Assembly (NCBI GenBank): GCA_030147525.1
Contig: JASBVF010000056.1
Coordinates: forward strand, 62,001 to 126,000
Direction of reading: 5' to 3'
Length of the DNA: 64,000 nt
DNA from: Bacteroidota bacterium
GTDB taxonomy: Bacteria > Bacteroidota > Bacteroidia > Chitinophagales > Saprospiraceae
The notes below the pieces were generated by a model that did no database searches, was not told the origin of the DNA, and saw only the letters and a list, made by a program, of their open reading frames with translations. Positions 27,101 to 34,605 of the stretch are shown here, piece by piece (the stretch's first letter is position 1; each line of letters begins with the position of its first letter). The position numbers and the translations under genes are program-made.

Positions 27101-27218
27101 CATCTTCGATGGTATATTTGTGCTGGAAGGGCTGCTGAGCAGTACTTACCGAAGCAAGCAGCAGCAAGCATGCAGCAAACAGGAATGGTTGCAGATATCT
27201 TTTTGTTTGAAAAGTCAT
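24114..27218 (-). CDS. Two-component sensor with beta-propeller, Y_Y_Y and LytS-type kinase domains
   Basis: The product is about 1034 aa from ATG 27218 (MTFQTKRYLQPFLFAACLL); the frame is open to 27242. A signal peptide is followed by about 14 propeller-type repeats (FSEDKHGHWWFGTSSGVMR, ENGSLWLGTNDGIRLLR, DSKGFLWIGTQTGATRI). A Y_Y_Y domain (FSFAPSGNDRLRDNLFF, LPYGDYALHLVAYKHN), one membrane helix (FWVALTTALMGVLFTYVYI) and a His_kinase domain come next, with phospho-acceptor NPHFINNSLHWVQG and ATPase region AMLLQIHTENAVEKGI, DDGRGRP. The HATPase is slightly atypical. The design senses a periplasmic oligosaccharide or similar ligand, as in hybrid systems of polysaccharide loci. It partners the overlapping LytTR regulator. 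Confidence 0.93.
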   Translation of the reverse strand: MTFQTKRYLQPFLFAACLLLLASVSTAQQPFQHKYTIEDGLPFPETDGIRFTKNGEAWVRYTSGEVLSRFDGINWTHYRLAEMHLPLGLTFVMEDEYGVWFHSGSNDGLQMACLTLQGVWKTYKLEGRFSVYVSPKNGRLALMDVQFFSYQYDGKTDRFIRSEKPLHVPKDANDELFQGMHNTTDGTACLVTNFPSENKSIIRYGEGFQNAIAVPSLDYYPIYISEKTAIGVYTKDGQYVWWDDNKTTDIEITLPNGRKGKSTRWTILHRWGERKSLHCIGGLVVEDPMDGTLYLYAIDSTLTAKLLLSHLPKDYFRDTFSEDKHGHWWFGTSSGVMRTDQSQLVSHENTPDMVTGLHAIGEDDAGNIWMGGYTGAGGFTVYSGGKMQRRNTGYPIMPVLPGTCRSESGTLYFFTEVPTGIMAIKEGQLIPINIPVNEQGKTALGYYFLPLRNGQIALGLAGVGLGIASETDGLISSIRVVGKEKGLALDNVLTVSEDQGGRLWCGRMSQGVAVYDPQRDTVVTWLRSPEVPNSIGMMASCVDENGSLWLGTNDGIRLLRHAHEFDFLKENLFDHLEKIPLPGTDAGWVNFLINTGRHIVFGTNSGVYFFDKNYHGERPRIFSLKYGTDLEGGGSEQNAVLLDSKGFLWIGTQTGATRIDLSQLQFDTSATSMKLTAFQAGDSPILIEEMDLGSLPYGKRNMRFSFAPSGNDRLRDNLFFDIFLVKSDGDTLFQRISTREKTNIQIDHLPYGDYALHLVAYKHNVLSGHAEYHFTVPKFLNENPWFWVALTTALMGVLFTYVYIRKRHQLELEKSKRERDSLKVQALSNFFNPHFINNSLHWVQGKYRKDPETATMIGRLADNVFILYKNTQSGMAYHSLEQELHIVTNYLKIQQVRFGGGLDANYDFQKEPGRYDGVYVPAMLLQIHTENAVEKGIRNRKGASQITLSVRLEPEGCHVVIEDDGRGRPLMQEDRIVERKGSTEVMDDLVRLFNQYNAVPLTIKYEDRIFKDTDGSGYGTRVLIFIPKNFNYEL

Positions 27219-27948
27219 CTCATCGGTGATTGTCCCTGACAAGATAAGACTCTAGCTGACAGTATTAGCTAATCGGGCCACGAGAAATAGGGAAACAGGG
27301 CATGAAAAGAGAAAAACAGGTGTATGAAAAGAAAAATGTAACAAAGTACTTTCGTCTGATCCGGCACCCACTGCCAGTGTATTTGTAGTCAGCCTGACGG
27401 CCAATGATGCAGGTTCATGGCCTGAAAACGGGTTTTCATGGTGCTTTTCCCTTGGATTCATGGAAGATGTGCGACAGGTGTTTGTTTAATCAGGATATTT
27501 GTGATGCAACTGAAAAAAATTTGAAAATACCCTCCAAATGAAAGCAATAGTCCTTAACCCAGATCACACCGAAATAAACCACTGTATTTATCCCCAAGAT
27601 TGGCTTAGCTCAAGTTTACCCGCTGTATAATGTCCCCATTCCTTGAGCAAGGGCCAGCCCCAAGAAACCAAATTTTTTAACATTCAAAATTCAGTCAGCT
27701 AGTGGCTGAGCATGAGTGATTCGTGCTACTTCCTACTTTCGTTCGTCCTGAAAAAACGGGAGGCTTTGATTTTCTGCCAAAATCTTCCTCACTCTCATAT
27801 CTGAATCACTTTATAAACATTCCAAAATTAGCCCAAATCTCTAAGATCATACCAACAAATTTGCCTGACACAACCTCTGTAAACCCAACCTTTTGGCATC
27901 CTCCCGCCGTCTTCCCCTATACATCATCCTTCAACAAACTTCCACGGT
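27219..27948. other. 730-nt intergenic region, no convincing gene
   Basis: Short open frames (27252-27461 minus, 27723-28040 plus) have no recognisable motif and the second overlaps the next gene. The region must hold promoters of the kinase operon and of the VWA lipoprotein. I see no tRNA, strong hairpin or repeat array. A small RNA cannot be excluded. Confidence 0.4.
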
Positions 27949-29148
27949 ATGAAAAAATTTGCCTTTACCCTCACTGCTATTTCCATGCTCCTCCTCTTCG
28001 CCTGCTCCAAGGAAGACATTTCCACTCGCTCTGGCAGTGAAAGTTATTCCCTCGATAGCTCATCAGCCGTTGCCGGTTCATCCGGCAGTTCTTCCGGCAG
28101 CGGCGACTCGACTGCCAATGTCCCCGCCGGACAAATCACCGCCGGCGAATGGAACGACCTCGACAATTGGGATTTCTGGAAAAATCTACACGCCAACGAC
28201 ACCATCGCCGGGTACCAGGATTATTGGAAATTTTACCCGACGAAGCGTTATTCGGTTTCAGTTAAAAATTTCTTTGGAAAACCCATCGCTGATTGCCAGG
28301 TACAGCTCAAAGGCATGGGTGGCGGCGTGGTCTGGGAAGCCCGCACCGACAACTTCGGACGAGCAGAACTCTGGGCCAATCTCTACAACGACGGCAGCGA
28401 TGCCAGCCTGATTTTCATCACGGACGGCAGCGATTTTGTGGCCATTCAAAATCCTGTTGAGTACGGCTTCGGCATCAACCAGGCAACGCTCAACAGCCAG
28501 GCTTTCCCCCTCGACGCTGTGGATGTGGCTTTCGTCGTGGACGCTACCGGCTCGATGGGCGATGAAATCACCTACCTCCAGGCCGAACTGACCGACGTGC
28601 TGAACCGGATCAAAAGTTTTAACAACAACCTGAACCTGCGGGCCGGTTCGGTCTTTTACCGGGACATCGGCGACGATTACGTCACCAAAGTTTCCCCGCT
28701 GACCAATAATTTTTCACAAACGCAAAGCTTCGTCAACAATAACCACGCAGGCGGTGGCGGCAACTTCCCCGAGGCTGTCGATCAGGCCCTCGACGTGGCC
28801 ATCAACAACCTCGAATGGTCGGCAAAAGCCCGTGCACGGATTGCTTTTCTCATCCTCGATGCACCGCCTCACCAGGATCAAAACGAAGTGATTTTGAGAC
28901 TGCAACGTGCCATTCGGGAGGCTGCGAAAAAAGGTGTGAAAGTCATCCCCGTCACCGCCAGCGGTATCGACAAGGAAACGGAATTTCTCATGCGCTACTG
29001 CGCCCTGGCCACCAACGGCACTTACGTTTTCATCACCAACCACAGCGGCATCGGCAACCACCACATCGAGCCAACCGTCGGCGAATACGAAGTGGAATTT
29101 CTGAATGATTTGATGGTAAGACTGGTGAAAAAGTATATAAGTGAGTAG
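27949..29148 (+). CDS. VWA-domain lipoprotein
   Basis: The 399-aa product has a lipoprotein signal (MLLLFACSK, lipid-attachment Cys at about 19) and a Ser/Gly-rich linker (SSGSSSGSGDS). An N-terminal beta domain covers about 90-185 (VKNFFGKPIADCQVQLKG), and a von Willebrand A domain about 190-395 with MIDAS motif DATGSMGDEI (Asp, Ser) and matching later Asp (LILDAPPHQDQ). VWA domains bind proteins through a metal ion. It is anchored to an envelope membrane and probably exposed. The stop codon TAG is the TAG of a GTAGGC word that begins the hairpin with the convergent SDR gene. Confidence 0.9.
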   Translation: MKKFAFTLTAISMLLLFACSKEDISTRSGSESYSLDSSSAVAGSSGSSSGSGDSTANVPAGQITAGEWNDLDNWDFWKNLHANDTIAGYQDYWKFYPTKRYSVSVKNFFGKPIADCQVQLKGMGGGVVWEARTDNFGRAELWANLYNDGSDASLIFITDGSDFVAIQNPVEYGFGINQATLNSQAFPLDAVDVAFVVDATGSMGDEITYLQAELTDVLNRIKSFNNNLNLRAGSVFYRDIGDDYVTKVSPLTNNFSQTQSFVNNNHAGGGGNFPEAVDQALDVAINNLEWSAKARARIAFLILDAPPHQDQNEVILRLQRAIREAAKKGVKVIPVTASGIDKETEFLMRYCALATNGTYVFITNHSGIGNHHIEPTVGEYEVEFLNDLMVRLVKKYISE

Positions 29149-29225
29149 GCAAGTATGCCGGTAAGCCGGTAGGCGAGTAAACCCGCCTCCTACTTGCCTA
29201 CCGGCTTACTCGCATACTCGCCTAC
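29145..29225. repeat. Word-type palindrome at the VWA/SDR convergent junction
   Basis: The left arm (29145-29179) and right arm (29191-29225) are 35-nt imperfect inverted copies made of the words GTAGGCRAGTA and AAGCCGGTAGGC, with an 11-nt loop. Both convergent genes end at the TAG inside a GTAGGC word, one in each arm. Confidence 0.85.
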
Positions 29226-29941
29226 TTACCTGGCGGCATCGAAGGCCGCACTTCCACCTTGCTGGGCAGCGTTCGGGGGTGAATTTTCAGCAAATCCACC
29301 GTCATCTGGCCAAGGTCTTCGGGCTGGATTTTCCAATTGTCATTCATATTCGGCATGTGATCATTGAAGTGCGTAGCCACTGAGCCGGGCATGATGGTCG
29401 TCACTTTGATACCCTTCTGCCGCACGTCGAGCATGATGGCCTGGGTGAAACCGACGAGGCCAAACTTGCTGGCATTGTAGGCAGAACCGCCGGCAAAAAA
29501 GTTCGTACCGGCCAGGCTGGCGATGGTGATGATGTAACCCTCCGATTTGGTCAGTGCATCGAGTGCAGCTTTCACACTGTAAAAAACGCCGGTGAGGTTA
29601 ATGTCGATGGTTTCATTCCATTGATCCGGTGTCAGGTCAGTGATGGAACCGAAGTGACCGAGGCCGGCGTTGGCGATCAGCACGTCGAGGCTGCCAAATG
29701 CTTCCAGCGTTTTGGCAACCGATTTTTTTTGTGAGTCAAAATTCCGCACATCGGATTCGATGCCGATGACTTTTCCTTTTCCGATTTTCGAGAGTTCTTT
29801 CGCCGCCGCATCGGCTGACGCCTGGCTGCGGCTGGTGATGGCAACGTTCATGCCTTCCTTCAGCATGCTTTCGGCGATGCCGTAACCGATACCTTTGCTG
29901 CCGCCGGTGATGAGGGCGGTTTTTCCGTGGATGTTTTGCAT
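29222..29941 (-). CDS. Short-chain dehydrogenase/reductase
   Basis: The 239-aa product is a classical SDR. The cofactor-binding motif is TGGSKGIGYGIAE, NAG is present (LIANAGLGHFG), and the catalytic residues are Ser (TIASLAG region), Tyr and Lys (YNASKFG). The arginine after the first strand (TSRSQAS) favours NADPH. It is cytoplasmic. The substrate is not predictable; close homologues are annotated as 3-ketoacyl reductase-like or sugar dehydrogenases. It is a single gene with a 185-nt upstream gap. The C-terminus RPSMPPGK runs into the junction palindrome. Confidence 0.92.
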   Translation of the reverse strand: MQNIHGKTALITGGSKGIGYGIAESMLKEGMNVAITSRSQASADAAAKELSKIGKGKVIGIESDVRNFDSQKKSVAKTLEAFGSLDVLIANAGLGHFGSITDLTPDQWNETIDINLTGVFYSVKAALDALTKSEGYIITIASLAGTNFFAGGSAYNASKFGLVGFTQAIMLDVRQKGIKVTTIMPGSVATHFNDHMPNMNDNWKIQPEDLGQMTVDLLKIHPRTLPSKVEVRPSMPPGK

Positions 29942-30126
29942 AGTTTGAAATTTTTAAAAGTTCTTGATGGAGGTTTCACTGGTCAAAATGGAATGAGGGG
30001 GGAAAATGTTTAAAAGCAAAGAGAATTGAACTACGGATCAGATGGAATTTCAAGGACTTTTTTCAGGAAGATGTGGTTGTCGACATTGGGTTTTTATCCT
30101 AACTTGCGTTAAAATTTTGATCCAAA

Positions 30127-30774
30127 ATGGTAGCTTTCAAAGAAGTCGAAGTGTCAGAACATGAGCCATTAGCGGGACTACCGTTTCTTGCCCCTGTCAT
30201 CCTTGACCGGTATTTCACCAAAGAAGAATTTTTAAAAATTGCATCCCGTTATCCCGACCTCCAAATGGAGAGGGAAAAGGATGGTAAAATTTCAGTTATG
30301 TCCCCTGTAAAAACTGGTTCTGGCAAACGGGAAAGTTTAGTTATTGGGTATCTTTTTGCTTGGTGGCTCAAATCCAAACAAGGCCAAACCTTCAGCTCCG
30401 CAACCGGCATCGAACTCGACGACACTTCCATCAAAAGCCCCGACTGCGCCTGGATCAGCCCCGAACGCTATGCAAAAGTCAGCCCGGAAGAAGAGGAAAC
30501 TGACTTTTTGCAAGTCGCCCCGGATTTTGTGGCAGAGGTTCGTTCAAAGTCCGACCGCATTTCAAAACTCAAGAAAAAAATGGCCGATTCCTGGATCAAA
30601 AACGGTGTCCGACTGGGGTGGCTGATCGACCCTTACGAAGAAAAAGCCTACATCTATCGGGCAAACGGCGAGGTGGAAATCATTACTGGTTTCGAAAGCA
30701 AAAAACTCTCCGGCGAAGACGTTATGCCCGGCATGGAACTCCCCCTCGACGATCTCCGCATCCGAAAATCCTGA
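30127..30774 (+). CDS. Uma2 family (DUF820) PD-(D/E)XK nuclease-fold protein
   Basis: The 215-aa product matches Uma2: YFTKEEFLKIASRYPDLQMEREKDGKISVM at the start, then FSSATGIELDDTSIKSPDCAWIS, FLQVAPDFVAEVRSKSDRISKLKKKM and WLIDPYEEKAYIYR. Candidate catalytic residues are the Asp of SPDCAW and the Glu and Lys of AEVRSKSD. The family is expanded in cyanobacteria and Saprospiria and its biological role is not settled. A second, different member lies at 48268. It is followed after 44 nt by the M24 peptidase gene. Confidence 0.88.
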   Translation: MVAFKEVEVSEHEPLAGLPFLAPVILDRYFTKEEFLKIASRYPDLQMEREKDGKISVMSPVKTGSGKRESLVIGYLFAWWLKSKQGQTFSSATGIELDDTSIKSPDCAWISPERYAKVSPEEEETDFLQVAPDFVAEVRSKSDRISKLKKKMADSWIKNGVRLGWLIDPYEEKAYIYRANGEVEIITGFESKKLSGEDVMPGMELPLDDLRIRKS

Positions 30775-30818
30775 AATTTCCCCGGCACTTTTTATTTTCG
30801 GCTCAAAATTTCACAAAC

Positions 30819-32171
30819 ATGAGAGCCGTACTTACCCTTATTTTTTTCATAACTTTTTGTTTCACAACCTTTTGTCAAAATCCCCTGCCCGGCATCCTGC
30901 CCGAACGGGAGCGTGCCCGCATCGTGGATGAGATCCTCGAAGACCGTATCGACAACATGCTGCCGCAACTTATGCGCCGGGAAGGCATCGACATGTGGGT
31001 GCTTATTTCACGGGAATACAACGAAGACCCGGTGATGAAAACCATCCTGCCAAGCACTTGGCTTTCGGCCCGCCGCCGCACGATGATGGCGTTTTATGAT
31101 CCCGGCGAAGGGAAACCCATCGAAAAAATCGCCATCGCCCGCTACGACGTTGGCAAGCTGCTGAAAGGCAACTGGGACCTCGACGTGTACCCCGATCAGT
31201 GGGAGGCGCTGATGAGCATCATCGAAAAACGAAACCCGAAGAAAATCGGACTAAACACCTCCGAAAATTTCGGCCTGGCCGATGGACTCGTGCATTCCGA
31301 GTACGAGGCGTTTATGAAACATTTACCCAAAAAATACCAAGCCCGGGTCGTCTCCGCCGAGAACCTAGCCGTCGCCTGGCTGGAAACCCGCACCGAACGG
31401 GAACTTGAACTCTACCCGATGATCTGTCGGCTGGGGCACACGATTTTGCAGGAGGGCCTGTCCGAAATGGCCATCCACCCCGGTATCACCACCACCGACG
31501 ACGTGGTCTGGTGGCTGCGCCAACGGGTGACCGATCTCGGCCTCGATACCTGGTTTCAGCCGTCCGTCTCCATCCAGCGGGCGGACCGGAATAACCGGGA
31601 ATTTCTGCGTTCGTTCTCGAAGCGCCCGGAAGACGATATCATCCGTCCCGGCGACCTGCTGCACGTGGATTTTGGCATCACGTACCTGCGCCTGAACACC
31701 GACCAGCAGCAGCATTTTTATGTGCTAAAACCGGGCGAAACGGAAGTTCCGGAGGGTTTGAAAAAAGCTTTCAAAAACGGCAACCGCCTGCAGGACATCC
31801 TCATCGAAAACTTCGAGGAAGGCCGCAGCGGCAACGAAATCCTCGCCGCTGCGTTGAAACAGGCAGCCAACGAGGGCATTCAGGCGTCGATTTACACGCA
31901 CCCCATCGGCCTGCACGGCCACGCTGCCGGTCCGACGATTGGTCTCTGGGATCAGCAGCAGGGCGTGAAGGGCCGTGGCGGCGACTATCCGCTCTTCTCC
32001 AACACGGCTTACTCCATCGAGCTGTTCGCAGCGTCGGAGGTGCCGGAATGGGATGGCAAGATCGTCCGCATCATGCTGGAAGAAGACGGCGTTTTTCAAA
32101 ACGGGAAATTCTGGTTCCTCGACGGGCGGCAGGAGGAGATTTTGACGATACCGAGGGGAGTAGGCAGGTAG
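30819..32171 (+). CDS. Secreted M24 family (Xaa-Pro type) metallopeptidase-like protein
   Basis: The 450-aa product is read from ATG 30819, where a signal peptide begins (MRAVLTLIFFITFCFTTFCQ). The frame is open back to 30618, but that part overlaps Uma2 and has no signal. A creatinase-like N-terminal domain (about 30-210) precedes the pita-bread domain. Visible metal-ligand regions are HVDFGITYLRLNTDQQQ, HPIGLHGHAAGP and YSIELFAASEVPEWDG, although the usual DxxD spacing is altered, so activity is uncertain. The last residues (RGVGR) and the TAG stop come from an AGTAGGC word array. Confidence 0.85.
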   Translation: MRAVLTLIFFITFCFTTFCQNPLPGILPERERARIVDEILEDRIDNMLPQLMRREGIDMWVLISREYNEDPVMKTILPSTWLSARRRTMMAFYDPGEGKPIEKIAIARYDVGKLLKGNWDLDVYPDQWEALMSIIEKRNPKKIGLNTSENFGLADGLVHSEYEAFMKHLPKKYQARVVSAENLAVAWLETRTERELELYPMICRLGHTILQEGLSEMAIHPGITTTDDVVWWLRQRVTDLGLDTWFQPSVSIQRADRNNREFLRSFSKRPEDDIIRPGDLLHVDFGITYLRLNTDQQQHFYVLKPGETEVPEGLKKAFKNGNRLQDILIENFEEGRSGNEILAAALKQAANEGIQASIYTHPIGLHGHAAGPTIGLWDQQQGVKGRGGDYPLFSNTAYSIELFAASEVPEWDGKIVRIMLEEDGVFQNGKFWFLDGRQEEILTIPRGVGR

Positions 32172-32205
32172 GCGAGTAGGCGGTAGGCGAGTAAGCAGTA
32201 AGCCT
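32155..32205. repeat. Single-arm AGTAGGC word array at the M24 gene end
   Basis: Repeated AGTAGGC and GAGTAAGC words span the stop codon and the next 35 nt. The next gene is in the same direction and no matching inverted arm is present. Confidence 0.7.
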
Positions 32206-32305
32206 GACCGGCTCTTTTTCAAACTTTTGATGCGGCTTTTGTCATTGCCTCTGGCAAACTGCAACATCGTGTGGGTCGTCAAAAATGTGTTTTAAAAAAA
32301 TAACC

Positions 32306-32641
32306 ATGACCACCGAAGAAATCCGGCAGTTTCACGAAAAACTGCTGAAAGAAAAGGAAAAACTCCAGCAAAAAATAGCTGACATGGAGACGGACGTTGA
32401 GCCCATTTCACCGGAAAACTCCATCGGTCGCATCTCACGGATGGATGCCATCAACAACAAGGGCGTGGCGGAATATGGCATGCGGCAGGCCAAACAGCGC
32501 CTCAACGGCATCAACGCCTGGCTGGCAAAAGTTGATACGGATGCCTTCGGCAAATGTGTGGAATGTAAAAACGAAATTCAGTTCAAGCGGCTCATGTTCA
32601 TGCCTTACAGTCTGAAATGCATGCGGTGTGCGAGCCGGTGA
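32306..32641 (+). CDS. TraR/DksA family C4 zinc-finger protein
   Basis: The 111-aa product starts at ATG 32306 (MTTEEIRQFHEKLLKEKEKL); the frame is open back to 32285. It has an N-terminal coiled coil (about 1-35), a charged helix with RISRMDAINNKG, and a C-terminal four-Cys zinc finger (GKCVECKNEI and LKCMRC). DksA-like proteins bind RNA polymerase through the secondary channel and modulate transcription in stress. The DxxDxA-type tip is DAINN-like here, so activity may differ. It is a single gene. Confidence 0.9.
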   Translation: MTTEEIRQFHEKLLKEKEKLQQKIADMETDVEPISPENSIGRISRMDAINNKGVAEYGMRQAKQRLNGINAWLAKVDTDAFGKCVECKNEIQFKRLMFMPYSLKCMRCASR

Positions 32642-32760
32642 GAAATGGAAAGTTTAGTCACCCACCTTACCTCTTCTTGAAAAATTGACTCCGGTCACAT
32701 TTTCAACCTGCATTTGCCGTTAGATTTGTCACCTCAGGTTAAATTCAAAAAAACTAATTG

Positions 32761-33171
32761 ATGAAAAAACTCATCCTTCTCGGTCTGCTTCTTGGCGTTT
32801 TTGTGTTCAACGCCTGCAAAGACGACGACGAAATAACACACGAAACGGAATACCATATCCAATTCATGGAACCCGCTAACAATGCCAGCCTGGCCGTTGG
32901 CGATATGCTGAATGTCCACGTTGAATTTTCAGAACATAATGACGGCACTGTCCACCACATCAATGTGCGGGCTTACAACAAAGCCACCGGCACGGAATTG
33001 TTCAGCTCGCCTGCGGAGGCACATGTACATGGCGCCTCACCTTACTCATTTCAATTCCAGCAATCGCTGGCCGGCGTGGCGACCGGTACTTACGTGATCG
33101 AAGCGAAAGTTTGGGGACTCAATGCCGGCGTGGCTGAGGTAACGGCTTCACGTGAGTTCACGGTGAATTAA
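32761..33171 (+). CDS. Small secreted lipoprotein, DUF4625-like
   Basis: The 136-aa product starts at ATG 32761 (a TTG at 32758 is in frame but less likely). The lipoprotein signal is MKKLILLGLLLGVFVFNACK, with the lipid Cys at about 19. The rest is a compact beta-sandwich of Bacteroidota type (HIQFMEPANNASLAVGDMLNVHVEFSE, THVHGASPY-like His cluster in EAHVHGASPYSFQFQ, YVIEAKVWGLNAG). The His-rich stretch may bind metal. Function unknown. A short TTTGTGTG word array follows the stop. Confidence 0.85.
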   Translation: MKKLILLGLLLGVFVFNACKDDDEITHETEYHIQFMEPANNASLAVGDMLNVHVEFSEHNDGTVHHINVRAYNKATGTELFSSPAEAHVHGASPYSFQFQQSLAGVATGTYVIEAKVWGLNAGVAEVTASREFTVN

Positions 33172-33202
33172 AGTGTGTTTGTGTGTTTGTGGGTTTGTGG
33201 GG
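33172..33202 (+). repeat. TTTGTGTG word array after gene stop
   Basis: GTGTGTTTGTGTGTTTGTGG-type words directly follow the TAA at 33169-33171, another single-arm array at a gene end. Confidence 0.5.
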
Positions 33203-33282
33203 ATTGATTTTCAATCAGTTACGACATGATTACACAACAAGCGTATCGGCTCAATTAATTTTATTCAGGACTTGGTATAAAA

Positions 33283-33321
33283 AAACGGGGACAGCATAAG
33301 CACTGTCCCCGTTTCCTTTTT
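33283..33321. terminator. Strong bidirectional intrinsic terminator
   Basis: A perfect 12-bp stem AAACGGGGACAG / CTGTCCCCGTTT (33283-33294, 33303-33314) with an 8-nt loop, TTTTT on the right side and AAAAA on the left, so it can stop transcription from both directions. Confidence 0.9.
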
Positions 33322-33386
33322 GTGAAAAACAAGCGCTGTCATACCTTAGATGCAGCAAATAAAACCAGCCCTGTGACATCAAACCT

Positions 33387-33609
33387 GCCGGGAATATTCC
33401 CGACGCCTGTAGAATTTTCGCACACCTGTCGGGAATATTCCCGACGCCTGTAGAATTTTCGCACTCCTGTCGGGAATATTCCCAACGCCTGTAGAATTTT
33501 CGCACTCCCGTCGGGAGTATTCCCGACGCCTGTAGAATTTTCGCATTCCCGTCGGGAGTATTCCCAAAGCCTGTAGAATTTTCGCACACCTGTCGGGAGT
33601 ATTCCCGAC
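33387..33609. repeat. 41-bp tandem array with six 18-bp palindromes
   Basis: Five full 41-bp units plus a final palindrome. Each unit is GTCGGGAATATTCCCGAC (perfect 18-bp palindrome in the consensus) plus a 23-bp spacer starting GCCTGTAGAATTTTCGCA. Palindromes start at 33387, 33428, 33469, 33510, 33551 and 33592. Variation is AATATT versus AGTATT and a few arm bases. All three minus-strand frames stay open through the array because 41 is not divisible by three, and they encode the same cyclic peptide; I do not call these genes. Confidence 0.95.
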
Positions 33610-33645
33610 CAATTGGGAAAGTTTCTTGGCTTAATTTTACCATCC

Positions 33646-34470
33646 TCAATTCCCTGCCGGCACCATCACATAGCCGCTCTGCGCTATTTCACCGAAATCA
33701 TCGAAATCGATCCAGAGGTAGCCGTCGCTGCCCCACTCGGGGCCCCAGGCGCTGAGGACTTCGAAGGATTCCAGTTCGAGGTTGTAGCTCACGATCAGGA
33801 AAGGTAAAGTAACTTTTTCGCCGCCGCCGGTACCGGTGGCTGACCAAAAGCGGGTTTTTGAAATTTTATCAAAACCGGCAGGCACCTGCATTTCTACGAT
33901 GACAGGATTTCCACGCATGAGCGCTTTTTGCGTTTCAAACACCTTCTGGTTGTCACGATGGGTCTCACGGAAAATCTGCAAGTAGTTGGTAATCTTGTAC
34001 TTGTCCGTCGCTCCGACGCTGCGGGGGATGCTCGGCGAATCGTAAGGCATAATGTCGGCGCTGACCGTCCCGTCGGTGACGAGGAAGCGGAGGGAGTTTT
34101 TCAGGTCAGGCGTTCCTTCCCTGGCTGTGCTGAGCGCCACGAAATCGGGGCTGAGGTTGACCTTGTAGTTTTTCCTGAAATTGCTGTAAAACTCCATACA
34201 GGCCGAGAGCAGATAGCTCGTGACCGTGCCCCGCTGCCCCACCTGCCGGGGCGGCATCAGGTAGGATTTCACGCTTTGCTGGTTCATCATCGCCTTGGCG
34301 TTGCTACCGAGGCCGGGCATGGTGACCATCATCTGGTCGATCAGTTCAGGGGCGCTGATGCCGATGGCAACGCCTTTGACGGTGAAATCAGCGGGTAACG
34401 TGTCAGTTTGAGCGGTGATTTTGATGAAAAACAAAGAAAATAAACAGGCAAAAAATAGTCGGATGTACAT
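33646..34470 (-). CDS. Papain-fold (C1-like) protein lacking catalytic residues
   Basis: The 274-aa product starts at ATG 34470 (MYIRLFFACLFSLFFIKITAQ, signal peptide); the frame is open to 34500. The fold is suggested by three C1-peptidase landmarks: PPRQVGQRGTVTSYLLSACMEFY in place of QGxCGSCWAF, LPFLIVSYNLELESFEV in place of the HAVLIVGYD region, and LSAWGPEWGSDGYLWIDFDDF in place of NSWGxxWGxxGYxxI. At each catalytic position (Cys, His, Asn) another residue stands. It would be a secreted pseudo-peptidase that might bind peptides or other proteins. It ends a minus-strand run that begins with the ICMT-like gene. This is my reading by eye and should be tested. Confidence 0.7.
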   Translation of the reverse strand: MYIRLFFACLFSLFFIKITAQTDTLPADFTVKGVAIGISAPELIDQMMVTMPGLGSNAKAMMNQQSVKSYLMPPRQVGQRGTVTSYLLSACMEFYSNFRKNYKVNLSPDFVALSTAREGTPDLKNSLRFLVTDGTVSADIMPYDSPSIPRSVGATDKYKITNYLQIFRETHRDNQKVFETQKALMRGNPVIVEMQVPAGFDKISKTRFWSATGTGGGEKVTLPFLIVSYNLELESFEVLSAWGPEWGSDGYLWIDFDDFGEIAQSGYVMVPAGN

Positions 34471-34605
34471 GACGATTGGATTTTTGAATTGTGAAAACAC
34501 TACAGCCCAATGAACGAAGCCTGGGGCCGTTTTCTTTTCAGGGGCGCAAAAAAACGAAATATTTGATTACGGTTTAGGTGTATTTTTAATGCGTTCCACC
34601 ACATT

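Noticed and set aside
27219-27948. Small genes or tRNA in the 730-nt gap
   Set aside because: No cloverleaf, no ORF with family features and no conserved-looking structure were found.
30618-30818. Upstream extension of the M24 peptidase
   Set aside because: It overlaps the Uma2 gene and would hide the signal peptide that begins at 30819.
33387-33609. CRISPR array
   Set aside because: The would-be spacers are almost identical to one another, no cas genes are near, and the period of 41 bp is filled by one repeated unit.
33251-33649. Three overlapping minus-strand ORFs in the 41-bp array (132, 82 and 77 aa)
   Set aside because: They arise because 41 is not a multiple of three and the unit lacks stops in any frame on that strand; the peptides are the same cyclic string and show no start or family support.
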